DNA of 6,006 bases from positions 1 to 6,006 of the forward strand of contig VBKQ01000292.1 in the NCBI GenBank assembly GCA_005879505.1, read 5' to 3'. This document shows, in pieces, positions 1 through 5,417 of this stretch. The stretch is from Deltaproteobacteria bacterium (GTDB lineage Bacteria; Myxococcota; Myxococcia; Myxococcales; 40CM-4-68-19). The notes below the pieces were generated by a model, which saw only the letters and a list, made by a program, of their open reading frames with translations, had not been told where the DNA came from and made no database searches. Within the stretch, counting starts at the first letter, position 1. Each line of letters starts with the position of its first letter. The position numbers and the translations under genes were made by a program.

Positions 1-124
1 CAGCAACGGGATTCTTGTGCAGGTCGACGTACAGCGCGTCCAGCTGCGGATAGATCCGATCGAGGCCGTCGACCGGCGAGGCGGCGGCGAGAGCAGCGAG
101 GAGGATCAGCATGCGCGGCAACAT
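1..124 (-). CDS. Probable secreted M20-family amidohydrolase, N-terminal fragment
   Basis: This is the first 41 codons of a leftward gene whose remainder lies beyond the left window edge. Translation from the ATG at 124-122 gives a basic start (MLPRM), a hydrophobic stretch (LILLAALAAA) and a possible cleavage region around ASPVDG, which looks like a signal peptide. The next segment, RIYPQLDALYVDLHKNP, resembles the start of mature M20/M20D amidohydrolases, where an LDALY..LH..PEL pattern precedes the metal-binding domain. Here the residues after the proline are VA rather than the usual EL. M20 enzymes hydrolyse amide bonds in N-acyl amino acids or small peptides; an exported copy would act in the periplasm. 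A second ATG at 112-110 (Met5) is also possible, and neither start has a strong ribosome binding site. The family call rests on about 20 residues and the catalytic residues are outside the window. Confidence 0.55.
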   Translation of the reverse strand, partial: MLPRMLILLAALAAASPVDGLDRIYPQLDALYVDLHKNPVA

Positions 125-164
125 ACTCTGCCCGCGGCATTGACACGACCGATCCATCGAAGCC

Positions 165-171
165 AAAGGAG
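165..171 (+). promoter_or_regulatory. Ribosome binding site setting a GTG start
   Basis: AAAGGAG lies five bases before the GTG at 177. There is no ATG nearby in this frame, and an in-frame TGA at 141-143 blocks any upstream extension, so this site fixes GTG 177 as the start of the beta-propeller gene. Confidence 0.75.
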
Positions 172-176
172 AGCGC

Positions 177-1151
177 GTGTCGATCCTCGCCGCGCTGCTC
201 CTCGCCCTGCCGCACCGGGTGTACGTCAGCAACGAAGCTTCCGATGACGTGTCGGTGATCGAGAACGACGCGGTCGTCGCGCGCATCGCCGTGGGAAAGC
301 GGCCCCGGGGGATCAAGCTTGGAACCGGAGGCAAGCTCTACGTCGCCGTCAGCGGGTCACCGCGAGCAGGCCCCGGCCAGCGCGAGGAGGACCTGCCGCC
401 TGCCGACCGGGCGCAGGACGGGATCGCCGTCGTCGACCTCGGCCGCAGCGAAGTCACCGGGCGGCTCCCGGGAGGTCCGGATCCGGAATCGTTCGATCTC
501 AGCGCGGACGGCAAGCTCCTCTACGTCTCCAACGAGGACGCCTCGGCGTTGACCGTGGTCGACATCAAAGCCTCCCGGATCGTGCGCTCGGTCAAGGTCG
601 GCGCGCAGCCCGAAGGAGTGACGGTTTCGCCGGATGGCCGCGCCATCTACGTCACCAGCGAGGAGAACAACGAGGTCGACGTCATCGACGCGGCCACGTT
701 CAGGTTGCTGGCGCGGCCCGCGGTGGCCGCTCGCCCTCGCGGCGTGGTGTTCACCCCGGACGGCAAGCGCGCGTTCGTCAGCGCGGAGCAAGGCGGCGCC
801 GTCGACGTGATCGACACCCGCACCCGCCGGCGCAGCGGCCGGATCCGCATCGAGGGTCAGGGTGCGAAGCCGATGGGGCTGGCGATGTCGCGCGACGGCG
901 CGCGTCTCTACGTTTCCACCGGCCGCGGCGGCGCCGTGGCCTGCATCGACGTCCGCGCCGGGAAGGTGGTCCGGACGTTCGAGTCGGTGGGCCCGCGCCC
1001 TTGGGGAATCGCCCTGAGCCCGGATCAGGACCGCCTGTACACCGCGAACGGACCTTCCGACGACGTATCCGTCATCGACGTGGAAAGCGGGAAGATCGTG
1101 CAGCGGATCGCAGTGGGGAAACTGCCGTGGGGTATCGCCATCGGACCGTGA
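177..1151 (+). CDS. YVTN/YncE-type seven-bladed beta-propeller protein
   Basis: This 324-residue protein consists almost wholly of YVTN-type beta-propeller repeats. The strand motif recurs seven times: YVSN (residue 16), YVAV (55), YVSN (116), YVTS (158), FVSA (200), YVST (245) and YTAN (288). Each is followed by a V-D-V-I-D-type strand and a P-x-G-I/V turn with SPDG. Spacing is 39-45 residues except between repeats two and three (61), where a polar loop at about 61-82 is inserted. Seven repeats predict one complete propeller. Such proteins are commonly periplasmic or surface-exposed scaffolds, some linked to quinoprotein systems, and no enzymatic residue set is evident. The N-terminus (SILAALLLAL) is hydrophobic but lacks basic residues and an obvious cleavage site, so export is plausible, not proven. 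The CoA-transferase gene starts 57 bases downstream, so co-transcription is possible, though function gives no clear link. The exact role is unknown. Confidence 0.85.
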   Translation: MSILAALLLALPHRVYVSNEASDDVSVIENDAVVARIAVGKRPRGIKLGTGGKLYVAVSGSPRAGPGQREEDLPPADRAQDGIAVVDLGRSEVTGRLPGGPDPESFDLSADGKLLYVSNEDASALTVVDIKASRIVRSVKVGAQPEGVTVSPDGRAIYVTSEENNEVDVIDAATFRLLARPAVAARPRGVVFTPDGKRAFVSAEQGGAVDVIDTRTRRRSGRIRIEGQGAKPMGLAMSRDGARLYVSTGRGGAVACIDVRAGKVVRTFESVGPRPWGIALSPDQDRLYTANGPSDDVSVIDVESGKIVQRIAVGKLPWGIAIGP

Positions 1152-1197
1152 ACGACCGCGGCCGAATCGTGATGGTGCTCGCGAGGCGCGCCGGTGT

Positions 1198-1204
1198 AAA
1201 GGAG
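1198..1204 (+). promoter_or_regulatory. Ribosome binding site for the CoA-transferase gene
   Basis: AAAGGAG sits four bases upstream of the ATG at 1209. It supports that start, which also gives the expected family N-terminus (L-x-G-V-R-V-V-E). Confidence 0.7.
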
Positions 1205-1208
1205 CGCC

Positions 1209-2411
1209 ATGTCCGAGTCCGCGCTGGCCGGCGTGCGCGTGGTCGAAGTCGGCAACTTCATGGCCGCGCCATTCTGCACGCTCCAACTCGCCGATCTCGG
1301 CGCCGAGGTGGTGAAGATCGAGAATCCCGACGGCGGCGACCAGGTGCGCGCCACCGCTCCGTTTCTCGAGGGTGAATCCTCGAGCTTCATCCGGCTCAAT
1401 CGCAACAAGCGCTCCCTCGCCCTGGACCTCAAGCTTCCCCGGGGAAAGGAAGTGTTCCGCCGCTTGATCGAGCGCGCGGACATCGTGGTGGAGAACCTGC
1501 GCCCGGGGACCATGGCCGACCTCGAGCTCGACTACCGCCGGCTCTCCGAGCTGAATCCGCGGCTGATCTACGTGGCCGCATCGGGTTGGGGTCAGGACGG
1601 CCCCTACGCGCAGCGGCCCGGGCTCGACATCATGGCGCAGGGGATGAGCGGCCTGATGTCGATCACCGGCGAAGAGGGCGGGAACGCTCCGGTGAAGGTA
1701 GGCGTTCCGCTGACCGATCTCACCTGCGCACTCTACGGCGCGCTCGCCGCCGTCGCCGCGCTCCGCGCGCGAGAGCGGAGCGGGCGCGGGCAGTTCATCG
1801 ACGTCTGCCTCTTCGAGGCAGGCGTCTCCCTCGCGGTATGGGAAGCGGGTCGCTACTTCGCCACGGGGGAGGTGCCCAAGCCGCTCGGCTCGGCGCACCA
1901 GACCTCCGCCCCTTACCAGGCGCTGCGCGCATCCGACGGCTTCTTCACGCTCGGCGCGACGAGCGCGCGCAACTGGGAAGCGTGCTGCGACGTGTTCGGC
2001 CTCGCTGAGCTGAAGCAGGACCCGCGATTCGCCAAGAACCACCTGCGGCACCAGAACCGCCGCGAGCTGATCCCGCTGATCGAGGACGTGAGCTCGACGC
2101 GTCCCGCGCGGTACTGGGTGGAAGCGCTCGATCGCGCCGGGGTGCCCTGCGGATTGCTGCAGACGTACGACCAGGTCTTCCACGATCCGCATCTGCTCGC
2201 GCGCGGGTTTTTTCCCGACGCGCCGCACGGCAAGCTAGGACCCGTGAAGCAGATCGCCTCCCCGATGCGTCTGTCCGGGACGCCGGCGCGAATGGTCCGG
2301 GCGGGCCCGCTCCTCGGCGAGCACTCCGCCGAGGTCCTCGCGGAGCTGGGTTATTCGGGTGAGGAGATCGACAAGCTCGCGAGGGCGGGCGTGATCCGGG
2401 AGCCTGCATGA
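1209..2411 (+). CDS. CaiB/BaiF (class III) CoA-transferase
   Basis: This 400-residue protein has the usual length and landmarks of class III CoA-transferases, which move CoA between carboxylic acids through an aspartyl-CoA thioester and mixed anhydrides. Visible landmarks are LAGVRVVEVGNFMAAPF (residues 6-22), LADLGAEVVKIENP (28-40), the NRNKRSLALDLK block (64-75), ENLRPGTM (95-102), and GWGQDGPYAQRPGLDIMAQ..SGLM (126-150). Asp170 in GVPLTDLT is at the position of the catalytic aspartate (Asp169 in formyl-CoA transferase). RSGRGQFIDVCLFEA follows, then APYQALRASDGFFTLGA (234-250), and the C-terminal domain has the expected DP.L..RGFF segment (326-335). It is a cytosolic enzyme. It overlaps the next gene by ATGA, implying translational coupling with a crotonase-fold partner. 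Donor and acceptor acids cannot be read from sequence; malate, oxalate, succinate or carnitine-like acids are known substrates in this family. Confidence 0.93.
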   Translation: MSESALAGVRVVEVGNFMAAPFCTLQLADLGAEVVKIENPDGGDQVRATAPFLEGESSSFIRLNRNKRSLALDLKLPRGKEVFRRLIERADIVVENLRPGTMADLELDYRRLSELNPRLIYVAASGWGQDGPYAQRPGLDIMAQGMSGLMSITGEEGGNAPVKVGVPLTDLTCALYGALAAVAALRARERSGRGQFIDVCLFEAGVSLAVWEAGRYFATGEVPKPLGSAHQTSAPYQALRASDGFFTLGATSARNWEACCDVFGLAELKQDPRFAKNHLRHQNRRELIPLIEDVSSTRPARYWVEALDRAGVPCGLLQTYDQVFHDPHLLARGFFPDAPHGKLGPVKQIASPMRLSGTPARMVRAGPLLGEHSAEVLAELGYSGEEIDKLARAGVIREPA

Positions 2412-3187
2412 GCGCGGAAGAAATCCTGTTCCAGATCGGCGACGACGGCATCGCCTGGCTCACCTTCAACCGACCCGAGGCGCGCAACGCGATGACGTTC
2501 GGGATGTACCAGCGCCTGGGCGAGATCTGCCGGGCGCCGGATCCGCGGATGAAGGTGTTGATCCTGCGCGGCGCAGGCGACAAGGCGTTCGTGTCCGGGA
2601 CCGACATCGCACAGTTCCGCAGCTTCAAGACGCCCCAGGACGCCGTAGGTTACGAAGCGATGATGGACGGCGTCTTCGACGCGCTGGAAGACGTCCCGGT
2701 ACCCACCATCGCCGCCATCCAGGGCGCGTGCACCGGCGGCGGCGCGGGCATCGCGGCGGCCTGCGATCTGCGGCTCGGCGCTCCCTCCGCCAGGTTCGGC
2801 TTTCCCATCGCGCGCACGCTCGGCAACACGCTCTCGATGCGAAACCACGCTCGCCTCGCGGCGCTGATCGGGGTCGCCCGAACCAAGGACATCCTCTTCC
2901 TCGCCCGGCTGATGGATGCGCAGGAGATGCGCTCCGCCGGGCTGCTGAACGAGATCACCAGCGAGGAGGGCCTGTACAAACGGGCGGTGGAGATGGCGCG
3001 CACGCTCCTCGAGCACGCGCCGCTCACGCTGCGGGCGGCGAAGGAGGCGCTGAACCGCGTGGTGCGCCATTGGGCGCCGCCCGGCGGCGGGGACGAATTC
3101 GTGGTGCGCAACTACATGAGCGCGGACTTTCGCGAGGGCGTGGAATCCTTCCTCGCCAAGCGCAAGCCCCGCTGGACCGGCAAGTAG
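2408..3187 (+). CDS. Enoyl-CoA hydratase/isomerase (crotonase) family protein lacking both catalytic glutamates
   Basis: This 259-residue protein has the length and fold signatures of the crotonase superfamily: LTFNRPEARNAM (residues 18-29), the first oxyanion-hole segment FVSGTDIAQF (61-70), the second, GACTGGGAGIAAACDLRL (106-123), and FGFPIARTLG (130-139). Aligned by eye to rat mitochondrial enoyl-CoA hydratase, Glu144 falls on Gly114 and Glu164 on Ile134, with the 20-residue spacing kept. The oxyanion-hole glycines are present, so acyl-CoA binding and thioester enolate stabilisation are expected. The acid/base pair for ordinary hydration is missing, which suggests isomerase, decarboxylase, lyase or another specialised crotonase activity. 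The C-terminus (ADFREGVESFLAKRKP, 239-254) is the typical acyl-CoA-binding tail. The start overlaps the CoA-transferase stop by four bases, and the two products probably act in sequence on the same CoA ester. The family is certain; the reaction is not. Confidence 0.9.
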   Translation: MSAEEILFQIGDDGIAWLTFNRPEARNAMTFGMYQRLGEICRAPDPRMKVLILRGAGDKAFVSGTDIAQFRSFKTPQDAVGYEAMMDGVFDALEDVPVPTIAAIQGACTGGGAGIAAACDLRLGAPSARFGFPIARTLGNTLSMRNHARLAALIGVARTKDILFLARLMDAQEMRSAGLLNEITSEEGLYKRAVEMARTLLEHAPLTLRAAKEALNRVVRHWAPPGGGDEFVVRNYMSADFREGVESFLAKRKPRWTGK

Positions 3188-3190
3188 GAG
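3187..3190 (+). promoter_or_regulatory. Ribosome binding site overlapping the upstream stop codon
   Basis: GGAG begins on the last base of the TAG stop of the crotonase gene and lies five bases before ATG 3196. It identifies 3196 as the true start of the aminotransferase gene, although the frame is open much further upstream through the crotonase gene. The arrangement implies coupled translation. Confidence 0.75.
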
Positions 3191-3195
3191 TCTCC

Positions 3196-4380
3196 ATGGC
3201 ATTTCCCAGCGGCCGCCACTTCCTCCAGATCCCGGGGCCCACCAACGTGCCGGACCGGGTACTCCGCGCGATCGATCGGCCGACCATCGATCATCGCGGT
3301 CCTGAGTTCGCAAAGCTGGCAAAGGAAGTGCTGGCGGGACTGCAGCGCGTCTTCCGCACCAAGCAGCCGGTGATCGTGTATCCGGCGTCGGGAACGGGGG
3401 CGTGGGAGGCGGCGCTCTCGAACACGCGTTCCCCCGGCGACCGGGTCCTGATGTTCGAGACTGGCCACTTCGCCACGCTCTGGGAGGAGATGGCGCGGCG
3501 GCTCGGCCTGCAAGTGGAGCTCGTCCCCGGCGACTGGCGCCACGGCGTCGATCCGAAGGCGGTCGAGGACAAGTTGCGCGCGGACCCGCAGCAGAAGATC
3601 CGTGCCGTCTGCGTGGTACACAACGAGACTTCCACCGGCGTGACCACGCGCGTTCCGGAGGTCCGGGCGGCGATGGACCGCGCAGGGCACCCGGCACTCT
3701 TGCTGGTCGATACCATCTCGTCGCTGGCGTCGATCGACTATCGCCACGACGAATGGAAGGTCGACGTGACCGTCGCAGGGTCGCAGAAGGGGCTGATGCT
3801 CCCGCCCGGGCTGTCGTTCAACGCTGTCTCGCAGAAAGCGCTGGCGGCATCCCAGGAGGCGGGGCTCCGCCGCTCGTACTGGGACTGGGCCGCGATGCTG
3901 CGGGCGAACGAGAGCGGTTTCTTCCCGTATACGCCGGCGACGAATCTGCTCTACGGCCTGCGCGAGTCGATCGCGATGCTGGAGGAGGAAGGCCTGGAAA
4001 ACGTGTTCCGGCGTCACTCCCGCCATGGCGAGGCCACGCGCCGGGCGGTTCGCGCCTGGGGCCTGGAAGTCAACTGCGCCGACGAGCGCGAGCACTCGGC
4101 ATCGCTGACCGGCATCCGCATGCCCGGTGGCCACGATGCGGACACGCTGCGCGCCATCGTGCTCGATCGCTTCGACATGTCTTTGGGCCAGGGCCTGGGC
4201 AAGCTGAAGGGGAAGATCTTCCGGATCGGGCATCTGGGCGCGTTCAATGACCTCACTCTCTGCGGGACGCTCTCCGGAGTGGAGATGGGGCTCGGCCTCG
4301 CCGGTGTACCGCATCGGCCCGGCGGCGTGAGGGCCGCCATGGAGCATCTCGCCGCGACGGTGCCGGAGGGGCAGGGGTAG
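3196..4380 (+). CDS. Class V aminotransferase, serine/aspartate/alanine-glyoxylate type
   Basis: This 394-residue PLP enzyme matches the serine-glyoxylate / alanine-glyoxylate aminotransferase group in length and motifs. These are IPGPTNVPDRVL near the N-terminus (residues 12-23), DHRGPEF (32-38), the cofactor phosphate loop SGTGAWEAAL (65-74), HNETSTGV (142-149), the cofactor-pairing Asp172 in LLLVDTISSLASID, the Schiff-base lysine Lys198 in GSQKGLMLPPGLSF, FPYTPATNLLYGL (243-255), and the substrate-carboxylate arginine Arg343 in FRIGHLG. The family transfers an amino group from serine, aspartate or alanine to glyoxylate, giving glycine and the corresponding oxoacid; the donor cannot be assigned by eye. 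The same fold is used by the aspartate-glyoxylate enzyme of the beta-hydroxyaspartate cycle, but no other gene of that cycle is present. It is cytosolic and the third gene of a tight operon, so the pathway probably makes or consumes glyoxylate or a similar small oxoacid. Confidence 0.9.
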   Translation: MAFPSGRHFLQIPGPTNVPDRVLRAIDRPTIDHRGPEFAKLAKEVLAGLQRVFRTKQPVIVYPASGTGAWEAALSNTRSPGDRVLMFETGHFATLWEEMARRLGLQVELVPGDWRHGVDPKAVEDKLRADPQQKIRAVCVVHNETSTGVTTRVPEVRAAMDRAGHPALLLVDTISSLASIDYRHDEWKVDVTVAGSQKGLMLPPGLSFNAVSQKALAASQEAGLRRSYWDWAAMLRANESGFFPYTPATNLLYGLRESIAMLEEEGLENVFRRHSRHGEATRRAVRAWGLEVNCADEREHSASLTGIRMPGGHDADTLRAIVLDRFDMSLGQGLGKLKGKIFRIGHLGAFNDLTLCGTLSGVEMGLGLAGVPHRPGGVRAAMEHLAATVPEGQG

Positions 4381-4424
4381 CCGCTTCACGCCTCTCGTTC
4401 GACAGCCTCCCCGCCCGGGCCACA

Positions 4425-4436
4425 GCAAGGCCTTGC
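4425..4436. repeat. 12-bp perfect palindrome in an intergenic gap
   Basis: GCAAGGCCTTGC is a gapless perfect palindrome midway between the aminotransferase stop and the small ORF at 4481. An 8-bp palindrome, GCCCGGGC, lies just before it at 4413-4420. It could be an operator half-site pair or chance in GC-rich DNA. No T-tract follows, so it does not look like an intrinsic terminator. Confidence 0.35.
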
Positions 4437-4470
4437 CGTCGCACCCCGGCGTTTCGTAGGCCCTCGATCG

Positions 4471-4475
4471 GGAGG
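4471..4475 (+). promoter_or_regulatory. Ribosome binding site choosing between two adjacent ATG codons
   Basis: GGAGG is followed by ATG codons at 4478 and 4481. The first would leave only two bases of spacing and the second leaves five, so ATG 4481 is the better start for the small membrane ORF. Confidence 0.6.
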
Positions 4476-4480
4476 CCATG

Positions 4481-4603
4481 ATGAGCAACACCGATCTGCC
4501 GCGGATTTCGCAGCCGGAGCGCGCCTCGCGGCTCGCCAGTGTCGGGCGCGTGATCCTGATCGTCGCCGCGCTGATCGCAGGCGCCTTGCTCGGCTTTCGC
4601 TGA
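4481..4603 (+). CDS. Small single-pass membrane protein, 40 residues, unknown function
   Basis: This short ORF (40 residues from ATG 4481, or 41 from 4478) has a strong GGAGG ribosome binding site. It has a polar, arginine-containing N-terminal half (NTDLPRISQPERASRLASVGR, counting from residue 3) and then one hydrophobic run, about residues 24-39, rich in V, I, L and A, ending in a single arginine. The shape suggests a tail-anchored or N-in single-pass inner-membrane protein; the hydrophobic run is at the short end for a membrane span. I do not recognise a family. It lies 100 bases after the aminotransferase stop and could be the last member of that transcript. Its TGA directly abuts the stop codon of the convergent GlcG-family gene. 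The ribosome binding site plus the non-random amphipathic layout are the reasons to call it; the short length limits confidence. Confidence 0.5.
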   Translation: MSNTDLPRISQPERASRLASVGRVILIVAALIAGALLGFR

Positions 4604-5005
4604 TCAGATCGCGCGCAGCCCGGCCTCCGCGCAATCCAGGTCCTGCTCCGGCTTGCCGCCGCTCACTCCCACGGCGCCGAGCACCGCGTCCTTGCGCCGC
4701 ACCAACGTGGAGCCCAGCCCGGGAATGATGGGGACCCGCGCCAACTTTCCCACCGCCTCGAAGAACGCCGGCCGGTCCTGCGCCACCTGCGCGAGAGAGC
4801 CACCTTCGCGGTGCCAGAGCGCGGCGCCGCTCGCCTTCGCCTCCGCGATCTGCGCGGAGATCGGCGGCGCGCCATCCATGCGCGCGAGCGCGAGGAGCAG
4901 ACCGCCCTCGTCCACGACGGCCACGGTCACGCGGATGCCGATCTGCGCGGCGCGGGCGTGGGCTGCGTCGATCAGCCGGCGGCACTCATCTCCCGACAGC
5001 GGCAT
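4604..5005 (-). CDS. GlcG/HbpS-family protein
   Basis: This 133-residue protein, about normal length for the family, has no signal peptide and is predicted cytosolic. It shows the GlcG/HbpS (DUF336) pattern: RVTVAVVDEGGLLLALARMDGA (residues 25-46, given here only as a landmark span), an A-E-A-K-A helix (54-58), the PGLGS loop (95-99), and the C-terminal block GAVGVSGGKPEQDLDCAEAG (110-129). Family members include the glycolate-operon protein GlcG, haem-binding HbpS, and small cofactor or corrinoid-associated proteins such as those in diol utilisation loci. Many sit in organic-acid catabolic operons without a proven reaction. Start ATG 5005 is set by GGAGG four bases upstream. The gene converges on the small ORF at 4481-4603. 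Its closeness to a glyoxylate-type aminotransferase and a TRAP permease fits a glycolate/glyoxylate or related acid theme, but that is inference. Confidence 0.87.
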   Translation of the reverse strand: MPLSGDECRRLIDAAHARAAQIGIRVTVAVVDEGGLLLALARMDGAPPISAQIAEAKASGAALWHREGGSLAQVAQDRPAFFEAVGKLARVPIIPGLGSTLVRRKDAVLGAVGVSGGKPEQDLDCAEAGLRAI

Positions 5006-5009
5006 GTTT

Positions 5010-5014
5010 CCTCC
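5010..5014 (-). promoter_or_regulatory. Ribosome binding site for the GlcG-family gene
   Basis: On the minus strand GGAGG lies four bases before the ATG at 5005-5003, a near-ideal site that fixes this start. Confidence 0.75.
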
Positions 5015-5070
5015 GGAAAATCGCTAGAGCGCGAGTGGACGTAATCCTACCCCTTCCCAGCCAAAGGAGC

Positions 5071-5168
5071 GCGCAGCACCGCCACCCTGTCCTGCGGTGC
5101 GAGCGCAAGGCCTAGCGAGCCCACCCGCAGCGGTGCTTTTGCTTACAGCAACGCGGCACACTCGCCGC
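5071..5168. promoter_or_regulatory. Inverted-repeat-rich intergenic region upstream of glcG
   Basis: This gap between the leftward GlcG-family gene and the possible rightward small ORF holds several inverted repeats. GCACCGC (5076-5082) pairs with GCGGTGC (5094-5100), extended by GCGC at 5071-5074 and 5103-5106. A second GCGGTGC copy at 5130-5136, followed by TTTT, can pair with the same left arm over 8 bp as AGCACCGC/GCGGTGCT. TTGCT-TAC-AGCAA forms a 5-bp hairpin (5139-5151), and GCGGC/GCCGC another (5153-5168). Alternatives are a leader RNA with exclusive folds, regulator sites, or chance pairing in GC-rich DNA. I could not identify a convincing -35/-10 pair on either strand. Confidence 0.3.
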
Positions 5169-5190
5169 ATACCTGTTCGGGGGTCTACCC

Positions 5191-5346
5191 GTGCTCAGTA
5201 TTCTCGAGATCGCCGGCTGCTCGTTCGTCGGGTTCCTCTACTTCGCCATCCTGGCGACCGCGGTGACTCGCAAGACCCGCCGCCGCCCGACCCAGCCGGC
5301 GCATCCCGAGGCGGGCTCTCCGCCGGATTTCGATCGCGCGGCGTAA
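5191..5346 (+). CDS. Possible small single-pass membrane protein, 51 residues
   Basis: This short ORF starts at GTG 5191 and ends at TAA 5344-5346. The product begins with a hydrophobic helix (about residues 4-25, including GCSFVGFLYFAILATAV), followed at once by a basic cluster RKTRRR (27-32) and a polar, proline-rich tail ending in DFDRAA. That layout suggests one inner-membrane span with the C-terminus in the cytoplasm by the positive-inside rule. The only ribosome-binding-like sequence is a G-run at 5179-5183, seven bases before GTG, which is weak. No earlier ATG, GTG or TTG in this frame was seen in the stretch checked back to about 5140. I recognise no family. It lies between the GlcG-family gene and the TRAP permease gene, opposite in direction to both. 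A rightward 90-codon frame over the same bases (5097-5369) has an arginine/proline-rich product and looks like its shadow. Confidence 0.4.
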   Translation: MLSILEIAGCSFVGFLYFAILATAVTRKTRRRPTQPAHPEAGSPPDFDRAA

Positions 5347-5350
5347 GCTT

Positions 5351-5370
5351 GTTTCCGCCTTCGCGGTAAC
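5351..5370 (+). terminator. Small stem-loop just after the 51-residue ORF
   Basis: GTT-T-CCGC-CTTC-GCGG-T-AAC folds as 3+4 base pairs with a T/T mismatch and a CTTC loop, four bases after the TAA stop. There is no T-tract, so intrinsic termination is uncertain. Confidence 0.25.
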
Positions 5371-5384
5371 AACCAGCAACTGCG

Positions 5385-5417
5385 TAGCGCCTAAACCGCC
5401 TTCGGCGGCCGGCGCTA
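5385..5417. terminator. Stem-loop between convergent genes, overlapping the permease stop codon
   Basis: TAGCGCC (5385-5391) pairs perfectly with GGCGCTA (5411-5417). Inside, CCGCC (5396-5400) pairs with GGCGG (5404-5408) across a TTC loop, with a small internal loop between the stems. The right arm contains the TAG stop of the leftward permease gene (5417-5415). It sits between convergent genes, so a bidirectional terminator or 3'-end stabilising hairpin is likely. The lack of a clear T-run on either side weakens the terminator reading. Confidence 0.4.

Noticed and set aside
140..145. Perfect TTGACA (-35-like) in the divergent gap before the beta-propeller gene
   Set aside because: No acceptable -10 sequence lies 16-18 bases downstream, and a start there would fall on the ribosome binding site. 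It also coincides with a frame stop, so it may be chance.
17..247. 76-codon plus-strand frame at the left edge
   Set aside because: Arginine-rich shadow opposite the amidohydrolase fragment that also overlaps the start of the beta-propeller gene.
357..2228. 623-codon open frame on the minus strand across the beta-propeller and CoA-transferase genes
   Set aside because: It is antisense to two genes with clear family motifs, its product is arginine/histidine-rich with no recognisable domain, and long antisense frames are expected in GC-rich coding DNA.
2728..3195. Upstream extension of the aminotransferase frame into the crotonase gene
   Set aside because: The extension is the out-of-frame reading of the crotonase gene. 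The ATG at 3196 has its own ribosome binding site and gives the correct family N-terminus.
2351..4491. Long minus-strand frames (448 and 459 codons) opposite the crotonase and aminotransferase genes
   Set aside because: Low-complexity arginine/proline/alanine products with no motif, no ribosome binding site noted, and fully covered by convincing plus-strand genes.
5130..5143. Possible sigma-54 promoter (GGTGC...TTGCT)
   Set aside because: The spacing between the GG and GC elements is too short (seven bases rather than about ten).
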